Source of the DNA: Bacteroidia bacterium
Lineage (GTDB): Bacteria; Bacteroidota; Bacteroidia; Flavobacteriales; Flavobacteriaceae
Reading direction: 5' to 3'
Assembly (NCBI GenBank): GCA_030431085.1
Contig: JAUIJW010000017.1
Span: 1-20,877 of the forward strand
DNA length: 20,877 bases
The translations under genes and the position numbers were made by a program. Each line of letters opens with the position of its first letter. Within the stretch, counting starts at the first letter, position 1. Under the pieces are notes generated by a model. The model did not search any database. It saw only the letters and a list, made by a program, of their open reading frames with translations, and was not told where the DNA came from. Shown here piece after piece: positions 7,665-14,428 of this stretch.

Positions 7665-8489
7665 TTAATTTTGGATAGTTCTTTTTACTAAATCTTCAAG
7701 CTTACTTGAAGGCCCTCTAACATTTACATTTTTTATTCTCCCCTCTTTATCAACTTGGAATTTAGCAAAAAGTTTATACTTTTCATTTTCATTGAGATTT
7801 AAAGAAATGTTTTGATTAGAAAGAACATTCTCTACCCTTGTGCCAAGTATTTCAGATATGTTTTTCATTTGTTTATCCTCAAATTTAACTCTGAAATCTT
7901 TTTTTCTTTCAACTCCCTGTTCATCCCATTGTTTGATTTCGGTTAATTTTCCCTTATTATTATAAACTTCCATAGAGCTTATTTGTCCATTCTCAAAATA
8001 CCATTTACATACACCAAATAACTGGTCATTTAAATTTTCACCTTCACCAAGTAATTCTCCTGATTTATGAAACAGTTTAAACTTTCCTGTTTTTAGGTTT
8101 GATCTATATGTAACTTGTTCTCTCACTTGAGATACACCATCGATAGAATTATAATAATATTTCCATATTCCAATTTTAAAACCATCCTTAAAATAGCCAC
8201 TAGAATTGGGCAAACCGTTTTTTGCATAAGAAATATACTTACCTTGTTTTTTATTATTATCATCATAGTAATAATTCTCCACTATTTGAGCGGTAATAGA
8301 ATCTTCAAGAACATATTTTTGATATTTGTGCAAATTCTTATTAAATCGCGAAGTACTCTCAAAATAAACAGCATGCTCTTTATCTGTATAATTTCCAAAT
8401 TCATCAAGATACCCAACTACTATCTTTTCATTATTTTGAGCATTAAAAACATTAATAGATAAAATAAGAATATAAAGGATATTTTTCAT
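7665..8489 (-). CDS. secreted MORN-like repeat protein with TonB C-terminal-like domain, probably truncated by an in-frame stop
   Basis: The visible product has 274 residues. The ATG at 8487-8489 is chosen because it begins a clear signal peptide (MKNILYILILSINVFNAQ). A longer TTG start at 8534 would spoil it. Residues about 72-195 contain MORN-like repeats of the kind GKYISYAKNGL, GYFKDGFKIGIWKYYY, GKFKLFHKSGELLGEGE and GVCKWYFENGQI. Residues about 237-274 are the first half of a TonB C-terminal-like domain (FAKFQVDKEGRIKNVNVRG). The frame stops at TAA 7665-7667, but in the same phase it continues for 36 more codons that complete the expected domain (see the separate entry). The protein is therefore probably a recently broken member of the family, unless the TAA is a sequence error. 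Function unknown; such proteins are exported envelope proteins. It lies 41 bases behind the 8531-8887 gene. Confidence 0.75.
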   Translation of the reverse strand: MKNILYILILSINVFNAQNNEKIVVGYLDEFGNYTDKEHAVYFESTSRFNKNLHKYQKYVLEDSITAQIVENYYYDDNNKKQGKYISYAKNGLPNSSGYFKDGFKIGIWKYYYNSIDGVSQVREQVTYRSNLKTGKFKLFHKSGELLGEGENLNDQLFGVCKWYFENGQISSMEVYNNKGKLTEIKQWDEQGVERKKDFRVKFEDKQMKNISEILGTRVENVLSNQNISLNLNENEKYKLFAKFQVDKEGRIKNVNVRGPSSKLEDLVKRTIQN

Positions 8490-8530
8490 ATTAAATTTGT
8501 TAAAATATAGTAGGGATAAAGAGAGGTAAT

Positions 8531-8887
8531 TCAAAATTTAAATCCCTTCTTTTCAAAATACATAACCACAGCTTCTTTCATCAAAACACTTTGTTCGCCA
8601 GGTTTAAGGTTGGGTAACTCATCTAAGGTTTTATAATGTGGCCAACCGTCTTCATCAAAATAATCAAAGGCATAAAAGCCAAATGGTTCAAGAAGAGTAC
8701 ATATAGCGATATGCATGATATTGAGTTTGTCATCTTTTTTAAAACGTTGGTGCCCTTTTCCAAGTTCTTGAATACCAATTAAATAAATAATAGCATCTAT
8801 GTCTAAAAGCTCCCCACCTCCAAACTTTTCAGAAATTTTTACTTGCAGTGTTTCCCATTGTAATTTTAATTGTTCGTCTCTAGCCAT
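8531..8887 (-). CDS. conserved Bacteroidota protein of unknown function
   Basis: A 118-residue soluble protein, start ATG 8885-8887 (MARDEQLKLQWETLQ). A TTG at 8906-8908 would add seven residues but falls inside the predicted -7 promoter element. No signal peptide or membrane helix is seen. Recognisable segments are GGGELLDIDAIIYLIGIQELG, DDKLNIMHIAICTLLEPFG, FDEDGWPHY and LKPGEQSVLMKEAVVMYFE. I recognise this as a widespread uncharacterised family in Bacteroidota but know no function for it. The acidic DEDGWPHY stretch and the predicted helices suggest a small compact domain. It is divergent from kbl, sharing the 8888-9000 intergenic region, and is followed by the MORN/TonB-C gene on the same strand. 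Confidence 0.8.
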   Translation of the reverse strand: MARDEQLKLQWETLQVKISEKFGGGELLDIDAIIYLIGIQELGKGHQRFKKDDKLNIMHIAICTLLEPFGFYAFDYFDEDGWPHYKTLDELPNLKPGEQSVLMKEAVVMYFEKKGFKF

Positions 8888-8905
8888 AGTAAATAAATTA
8901 CTTTG

Positions 8906-8913
8906 CAAAAGTA
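8906..8913 (-). promoter_or_regulatory. TAnnTTTG -7 element for the 8531-8887 gene
   Basis: Minus-strand TACTTTTG, an exact -7 consensus match, 18 bases upstream of the ATG at 8887. It overlaps the left arm of a GTACAT (8911-8916)/ATGTAC (8933-8938) inverted repeat. Confidence 0.55.
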
Positions 8914-8935
8914 CATATATATGTTTTAAATCATG

Positions 8936-8961
8936 TACAGCAATAAGCTGTAAATTACAGC
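8936..8961. promoter_or_regulatory. operator-like array of three alternating half-sites between divergent promoters
   Basis: ACAGC (8937-8941), GCTGT (8947-8951) and ACAGC (8957-8961) alternate in orientation with 5-base spacers, giving an exact 10-base period. The last two form a 15-base dyad, the first two a 17-base dyad with flanking T/A. The array covers about -12 to -36 relative to the kbl -7 element and lies 24-48 bases upstream of the divergent -7 element. A dimeric regulator binding side by side on one DNA face is an inference. Confidence 0.4.
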
Positions 8962-8972
8962 AGAATATTGAT

Positions 8973-8980
8973 TACTTTTG
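8973..8980 (+). promoter_or_regulatory. TAnnTTTG -7 element for kbl
   Basis: TACTTTTG at this position is an exact consensus match, 20 bases upstream of the kbl ATG at 9001. A convincing -33 TTG is not seen; that region is occupied by the dyad array. Confidence 0.55.
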
Positions 8981-9000
8981 TAATTCTCAATACAATGATT

Positions 9001-10197
9001 ATGTACGGAAAAATAAAAGAACAATTACAACAAGAACTAGCCAATATTAAAGAGGCAGGGTTATATAAAACAGAGCGAATTATAACCAGTTCTCAAGACG
9101 CAGTCATTAAGATTTCTACCGGTGAAGAGGTGATTAACTTTTGTGCTAATAATTATCTTGGGTTATCAAACCACCCAGAGGTAATACAAGCGGCGAAAGA
9201 GGTAATGGATACACATGGCTATGGTATGTCGTCGGTACGATTTATTTGTGGAACTCAAGATATTCACAAAGCCCTAGAGCAAAAAATTGCTAGTTTTTAT
9301 AAAACAGAAGACACCATTCTTTACGCGGCAGCATTCGATGCCAATGGTGGTGTATTTGAACCTCTATTGACCAAGGAAGATGCTATTATTTCAGATTCTT
9401 TAAATCATGCTTCTATTATTGACGGTGTACGATTGTGCAAGGCGGCAAGATATCGTTATGAAAACAATAATATGGAAGAGCTTGAAGCGCGATTGATAGA
9501 GGCCAATCAACAAAACCACCGTTTTAAAATTATTGTCACAGATGGAGTGTTTTCAATGGATGGTATTGTAGCACAATTAGATAAAATTTGTGATTTAGCA
9601 GAACAGTACGATGCCATGGTTATGGTAGACGAGTGCCATGCAGCAGGTTTTATCGGTAAAACCGGAAGAGTTACTGTAGAGCTGAAAAATGTAATGGACA
9701 GGGTAGATATTGTTACCGGAACTTTAGGTAAAGCTTTAGGTGGTGCCATGGGCGGATATACTACTGGTAAAAAGGAAATTATTGAGATATTAAGACAGCG
9801 TTCTAGACCATATTTATTCTCTAATTCTTTAGCTCCAGCCATAGTAGGTGCTTCGCTAAAAGTTTTTGATTTGATAGAAAACGATACCAGTTTAAGAGAT
9901 CGCTTAGAAGATAACACCAATTATTTTAGAACCCAAATGGAAGCGGCAGGATTTGATTTGGTTGGTGCCGATGCCGCCATTGTTCCAGTAATGCTTTACG
10001 ATGCTAAACTATCGCAAACGATGGCCAATAAACTCTTAGAAGAAGGTATTTATGTTATTGGATTTTTCTTTCCAGTGGTTCCTAGAGAAAAGGCTAGAAT
10101 AAGAGTGCAATTGAGTGCTGCACACACACGTGAACACCTCGATAAAGCAATTAATGCCTTTATTAAGGTAGGTAAAGAGTTAAAAGTTATACCATAG
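9001..10197 (+). CDS. kbl: glycine C-acetyltransferase (2-amino-3-ketobutyrate CoA ligase)
   Basis: A PLP enzyme of the alpha-oxoamine synthase family that converts 2-amino-3-oxobutanoate plus CoA to glycine and acetyl-CoA, the second step of threonine breakdown by threonine dehydrogenase. From ATG 9001 it has 398 residues, the same as E. coli Kbl, and the PLP lysine falls at residue 244 in TLGKALGG (241-248), as in E. coli. Upstream in-frame ATG 8995 and TTG 8968 are therefore rejected. Other motifs: VINFCANNYLGL (44-55), SVRFICGTQDIHKALE (78-93), SDSLNHASIIDGVR (131-144), VMVDECHAAG (207-216, Asp210 and His213; E. coli has DDSHA) and RQRSRPYLFSNSLAPAI. No threonine dehydrogenase gene is in the window. 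It leads the kbl-queD-lpxH-radA group. Confidence 0.95.
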   Translation: MYGKIKEQLQQELANIKEAGLYKTERIITSSQDAVIKISTGEEVINFCANNYLGLSNHPEVIQAAKEVMDTHGYGMSSVRFICGTQDIHKALEQKIASFYKTEDTILYAAAFDANGGVFEPLLTKEDAIISDSLNHASIIDGVRLCKAARYRYENNNMEELEARLIEANQQNHRFKIIVTDGVFSMDGIVAQLDKICDLAEQYDAMVMVDECHAAGFIGKTGRVTVELKNVMDRVDIVTGTLGKALGGAMGGYTTGKKEIIEILRQRSRPYLFSNSLAPAIVGASLKVFDLIENDTSLRDRLEDNTNYFRTQMEAAGFDLVGADAAIVPVMLYDAKLSQTMANKLLEEGIYVIGFFFPVVPREKARIRVQLSAAHTREHLDKAINAFIKVGKELKVIP

Positions 10198-10215
10198 TGT
10201 TTCTAGAATTAAGAG

Positions 10216-10674
10216 ATGAATAAAATAAGAATCACCAAACATTTTGATTTTGAAACAGCACATGCCCTTCATGGTTATGATGGTAAGTGTAGAAACATTC
10301 ATGGGCACAGTTACCAATTATATGTTACGGTTATTGGTACGCCAATTTCCGATGCCAATCACCCCAAAAATGGTATGGTTTTAGATTTTGGTGATTTGAA
10401 GAACATTGTAAATCAAGAAATAGTCCATAAATTCGATCATGCAGTAGTACTTAACGCTAATTCGCCACATAAAGCTTTGGCCGATAAAATTGAGAGTCAT
10501 TCCTCTAAAGTAGTTCTAGTACCCTATCAACCTACAAGTGAGTTAATGCTTTTTGATTTTGCCAATAGAATTCGGGTACAACTACCTAAAAATGTTTCCT
10601 TACATTCGTTAAAGTTATACGAAACAAATAATTCTTATGCAGAATGGTTTGCATCAGATCAAGCAGAAGATTAA
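10216..10674 (+). CDS. queD: 6-carboxytetrahydropterin synthase / 6-pyruvoyl-tetrahydropterin synthase family
   Basis: A 152-residue cytoplasmic enzyme of the PTPS/QueD fold. Zinc ligands are visible as His16 (FETAHAL), His29 and His31 (NIHGHSY). The catalytic cysteine is Cys25 in DGKCRNIHGH, and the catalytic Asp74-His75 lie in KFDHAVVLN. PTSE (106-109) and ETNNSYAEW (136-144) complete the pterin-binding signature. QueD converts 7,8-dihydroneopterin triphosphate to 6-carboxytetrahydropterin for queuosine. Members of the PTPS group can do related pterin reactions, so the exact product is inferred. No other queuosine gene is in the window. It starts 18 bases after kbl with AAGAG just before the ATG, and ends 10 bases before the lpxH start. 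Confidence 0.88.
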   Translation: MNKIRITKHFDFETAHALHGYDGKCRNIHGHSYQLYVTVIGTPISDANHPKNGMVLDFGDLKNIVNQEIVHKFDHAVVLNANSPHKALADKIESHSSKVVLVPYQPTSELMLFDFANRIRVQLPKNVSLHSLKLYETNNSYAEWFASDQAED

Positions 10675-10684
10675 AGAAGAGCAA

Positions 10685-11437
10685 ATGAATATTCCATTAG
10701 GAAAAAAAATATATTTCGCTTCAGATCAGCACTTTGGTGTGCCTTCTATTGAAGAAAGCCAGAAAAGAGAGAAAAAGTTTGTGGCTTGGCTTCACACCAT
10801 CAAACAAGATGCCGCCGTTATCTTTTTATTGGGTGATTTATTTGATTTTTGGTTTGAATATAAACGCGTTGTTCCTAAAGGATTTGTGAGAGTTTTAGGT
10901 AAATTAGCCGAGCTGAGAGATGAAGGAATACCTATATATTTTTTTGTAGGCAATCATGACCTTTGGATGGAAGAATATTTTGAGAAAGAGCTACAAATAC
11001 CCACCTACCATAAACCGCAGGAGTTCAGCTTTAATGATAAAACTTTTTTAATCGGTCATGGAGATGGGCTAGGGCCAGGAGATAAAGGTTATAAGCGGAT
11101 GAAGAAAGTGTTTACTAATCCCTTTTCTAAATGGCTTTACCGTTGGTTACATCCAGATTTAGGCGTTAAATTGGCGCAGTATTTATCTACTAAAAATAAA
11201 TTGATCTCGGGAGATGAAGACATCAAGTTTTTGGGTGAAGAAAATGAATGGCTGGCATTATATGCCAAGCGAAAGTTAGAAACCAAGCATTTTGATTATT
11301 TCGTTTTTGGACATAGACATTTGCCCATGGAGTTAAAGGTGGGTGAGCGCTCAACTTATATCAATACTGGGGATTGGATTAGTCATTTTACCTACGCTGT
11401 TTTTGATGGTGAGAATCTAGCATTAAAAACGATATAG
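10685..11437 (+). CDS. lpxH: UDP-2,3-diacylglucosamine diphosphatase LpxH
   Basis: A 250-residue metallophosphoesterase. ATG 10685 is chosen: it has AAGAAGAG upstream and begins right before the first strand. An ATG at 10637 would overlap queD and add sixteen unlikely residues. Metal-binding motifs are in the right order: ASDQHFG (12-18; Asp14, His16), LGDLFDFWFEY (49-59; Asp51), GNHDLWM (89-95; Asn90, His91), GHGDGLGPGD (124-133; His125) and FGHRHLP (208-214; His210, His212). LpxH cleaves UDP-2,3-diacylglucosamine to lipid X and UMP at the inner face of the cytoplasmic membrane in lipid A synthesis. The long GDLFDFWFEY and GHGDGLGPGD motifs favour LpxH over other phosphoesterases. It is two bases ahead of radA. 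Confidence 0.9.
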   Translation: MNIPLGKKIYFASDQHFGVPSIEESQKREKKFVAWLHTIKQDAAVIFLLGDLFDFWFEYKRVVPKGFVRVLGKLAELRDEGIPIYFFVGNHDLWMEEYFEKELQIPTYHKPQEFSFNDKTFLIGHGDGLGPGDKGYKRMKKVFTNPFSKWLYRWLHPDLGVKLAQYLSTKNKLISGDEDIKFLGEENEWLALYAKRKLETKHFDYFVFGHRHLPMELKVGERSTYINTGDWISHFTYAVFDGENLALKTI

Positions 11438-11439
11438 AT

Positions 11440-12795
11440 ATGGCTAAAGTAAAATCTACCTTTTTTTGTCAGAACTGTGGTGCTCAATTTCCAAAATGGA
11501 TTGGAAAGTGTACTTCTTGCCATGAGTGGAACACCATTGTAGAAGAAATTGTTCAAAAAGAAGAAAAAAGGAGCTGGGCCACACAACCAGCAACAAAAAA
11601 AGCCGCTAAGTCGTTAAAGATTGATCAAATTACCAGTACACAAGAATCGAGACTAAATACCAATAATCATGAACTCAATAGAGTTTTAGGAGGAGGATTA
11701 GTTACGGGGTCAATAGTACTCTTAGGAGGTGAACCCGGTATAGGTAAGTCAACGTTACTTTTGCAAATAGCACTTTTAATGCAACAAAGGGTATTGTATG
11801 TGTCGGGAGAAGAAAGTCAATCACAAATTAAGTTGAGAGCAGAGCGTTTAGCCAATCACAATAAAGAGTGTTTGATTTTAACAGAAACGAAAACGCAAAA
11901 TATTTTTCGAGAAATAGAGACAAATTCTCCGCAAGTATTAGTCATAGATTCTATACAAACTTTACATACAGATACTATTGAAGCATCACCTGGGAGTATT
12001 TCGCAAATAAGAGAAACCACAGCAGAACTGATAAAGTTTGCCAAAGAAACAAATATTCCAGTTATTTTGATTGGGCATATTACAAAGGATGGAGCGATTG
12101 CCGGACCAAAAATTTTAGAACATATGGTAGATGTGGTTTTGCAATTTGAAGGAGATAGAAACCACAGTTATAGAATTTTAAGAGCCCAAAAGAATAGATT
12201 TGGGTCTACAGCTGAATTGGGTATTTTTGAAATGCAAAATACAGGATTAAGAGAGGTTGAAAACCCTTCTGAAATACTTATTTCTGAAAAAGATGCTGAT
12301 TTAACGGGCGCTGCTATCGCAGCGACTATTGAAGGGATGCGGCCTTTAATGATAGAGGTTCAGGCTCTCGTGAGCACAGCCGTTTATGGTACACCACAAA
12401 GATCGGCTACGGGCTATAATATTAAAAGACTCAATATGTTATTAGCCGTTTTAGAAAAAAGGGCTGGTTTTAGATTAGGCACCAAAGATGTTTTTTTAAA
12501 TATTGCTGGCGGATTAAGGGTAGAAGATCCGGCCATTGATTTGGCAGTAATTGCAGCAATTTTATCTTCTAATGAAGATGAGGTAATTGCACCAAATATA
12601 TGTTTTACGGCCGAAGTAGGTTTGTCTGGAGAAATAAGAGCAGTAAATCGAGTAGAACAAAGAATTTTAGAAGCTGAGAAATTAGGATTTGATAAAATTG
12701 TGCTGTCAAAATATAATAAAATACCAAACCAAAACTATCAAATTGAAATTATCAAGGTTGGAAGTATGCTAGATATAGTTAAAGCCTTATTTTAA
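11440..12795 (+). CDS. radA: DNA repair protein RadA
   Basis: A 451-residue RecA-like branch-migration ATPase. N-terminal four-cysteine zinc motif: Cys10, Cys13, Cys24, Cys27 (CQNCG and CTSC). Walker A is GEPGIGKST at 97-105, Walker B LVIDS at 167-171, and the RadA-specific KNRFG motif is at 251-255. The C-terminal Lon-protease-like domain (about 285-451) includes VSTAVYGTPQRSATG and FTAEVGLSGEIRAVNRV. It processes recombination intermediates in the cytoplasm. The ATG follows the lpxH stop by two bases. Its stop overlaps the stop of the convergent minus-strand gene by four bases (12792-12795). Confidence 0.97.
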   Translation: MAKVKSTFFCQNCGAQFPKWIGKCTSCHEWNTIVEEIVQKEEKRSWATQPATKKAAKSLKIDQITSTQESRLNTNNHELNRVLGGGLVTGSIVLLGGEPGIGKSTLLLQIALLMQQRVLYVSGEESQSQIKLRAERLANHNKECLILTETKTQNIFREIETNSPQVLVIDSIQTLHTDTIEASPGSISQIRETTAELIKFAKETNIPVILIGHITKDGAIAGPKILEHMVDVVLQFEGDRNHSYRILRAQKNRFGSTAELGIFEMQNTGLREVENPSEILISEKDADLTGAAIAATIEGMRPLMIEVQALVSTAVYGTPQRSATGYNIKRLNMLLAVLEKRAGFRLGTKDVFLNIAGGLRVEDPAIDLAVIAAILSSNEDEVIAPNICFTAEVGLSGEIRAVNRVEQRILEAEKLGFDKIVLSKYNKIPNQNYQIEIIKVGSMLDIVKALF

Positions 12796-13133
12796 TCACT
12801 AATTTTCATAATTACTACAGAAGTATATTTTTTGTTGGGTTCTTTTTCATTTTCTGTACCTTCTGTTTCATTTAAATATTTTTGTAAAATTAACCGGGCT
12901 TCTTTTTCGAAAATAGGATCTGTACCTTTGGTTTTTATATTTACAATTTGCTCGTTATCATCTACTTGGTACTGAGTATAAACCTTAATTTCTTCATTAG
13001 GTTGAATGTTTTTTACTTTAACAATAGAATCAAATTCTTTGTTGTAAGGCATTTTGATTTCATGGGTAATATTTTGCGCAAATGACCAAGAACTAATTAA
13101 AATGATAACGGCTAGTGAAATGATATTTTTCAT
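12792..13133 (-). CDS. small secreted TonB C-terminal-domain-like protein
   Basis: A 113-residue protein with a signal peptide (MKNIISLAVIILISSWSFAQ, cut likely after residue 18-20). The rest is a single small domain. The segment VYTQYQVDDNEQIVNIKTKG at about 51-70, followed by a helix with FEKEARLILQKY, follows the C-terminal domain of flavobacterial energy-transducer TonB proteins. A final strand YTSVVIMKISD may match the last TonB strand. It has no N-terminal membrane anchor of the TonB kind and no proline-rich linker, so it is not a functional TonB by itself. Its role is unknown. It follows the 404-residue barrel gene by 36 bases on the same strand and is probably cotranscribed with it. 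Confidence 0.75.
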   Translation of the reverse strand: MKNIISLAVIILISSWSFAQNITHEIKMPYNKEFDSIVKVKNIQPNEEIKVYTQYQVDDNEQIVNIKTKGTDPIFEKEARLILQKYLNETEGTENEKEPNKKYTSVVIMKISD

Positions 13134-13169
13134 AAGTTATTGTTTGAGAGGGCAAGTTAAATATAATTT

Positions 13170-14384
13170 TTAAAATAGAGTATAACCTAGAATAAATGAC
13201 ATGTATTGGGCATCAGATTCATGCCTTGTCAAAAGGTTGGGCATAGTTTCTTTTCTTCCTAAATAATATCGGTACTCGAAACTAAGTTTTTGGCGATAGT
13301 TATAGCCTAAACCTAAACTGAAATCTCGAGTGCTAGAAAACTCAAAAGAATTTCTATAGGGATCATCAAAATCAAGTTTTGACCCTAAATCAACAATAGG
13401 AATAAAGTTAAAATTCACAAAAATTTTAGAGGTGTCATTTAAGAAGAAATAATGACGAATACCTAAAGCTAATTCTAATATAGAATAGGTTAATTCACCT
13501 TCGTAAAATGAATTTGTTTTTTCTGTTGTTCTAGCACTGTAACCGTTGTAAGATGGCTCGAAAATGAAACTCCATTTGTTTTTATTAAAACCAAAGATAA
13601 CTTCGGCTTCTAAGCCAACTCTAAAAGAGGGTTTAGTACCAAAATCAATTGTAGTTTTTGCCGGCGAGGTACTGTTTGGAGTGGTTTTGTAAGCAAGTGA
13701 ATTAAGAATAAGACCTGGTCTTGCAGTTAAATAAAATTTACTTTTAGACTTTTTAGCCACGTAAGAATAGTTACGATCTTTACATTGATTGGCTTTTATA
13801 AATAATTTAACTAATTCGTTTTGTGAATAGGATAAATTATTAAGTTTTTGGTGAGATATCGTTGAGCATTGTGAAAATGAAATTAATTGAGTTTTAAAGC
13901 TATTATTTTCACCAATTTTATACTCCGTTATTTTATATTTTTTGTAAAAGAGCTGTTCAATATCTAGTTGATTTTCTAATTTAAAAAACACCTTCAAATT
14001 GCTATCGGTATAACTAAATAAAGAATAATAGCCTTCAACCAGTTCTTTGAGCAATAAGGTCTCGTCATGATATTCTGGAGTTTTTACAGTGTTTAGCTTA
14101 GAAAGTAGAGGACTCGACCGATCTATTTTTACGTCAAATCGTACGTATTTGAATTGACCAACTCCAAACGCTTTAATGTCTTGAGTATAAAGTACTTTTG
14201 CCGAACTATTTTTATCGTTTTTATATTCAATTTTGTCAGGGTTATTTTTCCAACCAATATTTTTAATCCAACCAACTTTTTTCTCATTCTTGTTGTTGAT
14301 GTAGTAACCTTTTTCAAATTTTATTTGCCCAAAAGTAAAAAGTGTCATAAAAAGACAGGTGAAAACGGTAATACTTTTTTTCAT
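13170..14384 (-). CDS. outer-membrane beta-barrel protein of unknown function
   Basis: A 404-residue exported protein. Signal peptide MKKSITVFTCLFMTLFTFGQ, cut near residue 20. Residues about 21-200 form a soluble N-terminal region beginning KFEKGYYINNKNEKKVGWIKN, a pattern seen at the start of some flavobacterial tRNA-unrelated surface proteins whose role I do not know. Residues about 215-404 have the alternating aromatic strands of a porin-like small barrel: FYLTARPGLILNSL, KPSFRVGLEAEVIFGF, KWSFIFEPSYNGYSAR, YSILELALGIRHYFFL, DFSLGLGYNYRQKLSFEYRYYLG and a terminal MSFILGYTLF ending in Phe. This fits a PorT/OmpA-barrel-like protein in the outer membrane. No substrate can be inferred. Gap to the upstream nuclease gene is 44 bases. 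Confidence 0.72.
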   Translation of the reverse strand: MKKSITVFTCLFMTLFTFGQIKFEKGYYINNKNEKKVGWIKNIGWKNNPDKIEYKNDKNSSAKVLYTQDIKAFGVGQFKYVRFDVKIDRSSPLLSKLNTVKTPEYHDETLLLKELVEGYYSLFSYTDSNLKVFFKLENQLDIEQLFYKKYKITEYKIGENNSFKTQLISFSQCSTISHQKLNNLSYSQNELVKLFIKANQCKDRNYSYVAKKSKSKFYLTARPGLILNSLAYKTTPNSTSPAKTTIDFGTKPSFRVGLEAEVIFGFNKNKWSFIFEPSYNGYSARTTEKTNSFYEGELTYSILELALGIRHYFFLNDTSKIFVNFNFIPIVDLGSKLDFDDPYRNSFEFSSTRDFSLGLGYNYRQKLSFEYRYYLGRKETMPNLLTRHESDAQYMSFILGYTLF

Positions 14385-14428
14385 AGAAGATTTTTAGAGT
14401 GAGAATGGTTAACGCATTTAAGATGTAT

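Noticed and set aside
8115..8462. Plus-strand hydrophobic frame opposite the MORN/TonB-C gene
   Set aside because: Ile/Phe-rich shadow of a Lys/Asn/Asp-rich coding strand; no start signal or family resemblance.
8490..8534. Longer start (TTG 8534) for the MORN/TonB-C gene, overlapping the previous stop
   Set aside because: It would bury the clear signal peptide beginning at 8489.
9507..9920. 137-codon minus-strand frame inside kbl
   Set aside because: Shadow of a highly conserved enzyme gene; no independent ribosome binding site or recognisable motif.
10637..10684. Longer LpxH from the ATG at 10637
   Set aside because: It would overlap queD by 38 bases and add a charged 16-residue leader; ATG 10685 has a purine-rich ribosome binding stretch and starts at the first domain strand.
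14154..14402. Plus-strand open frame with hydrophobic content opposite the barrel gene
   Set aside because: It is the complement of the signal peptide and N-terminal coding region of the minus-strand gene; no family pattern of its own.
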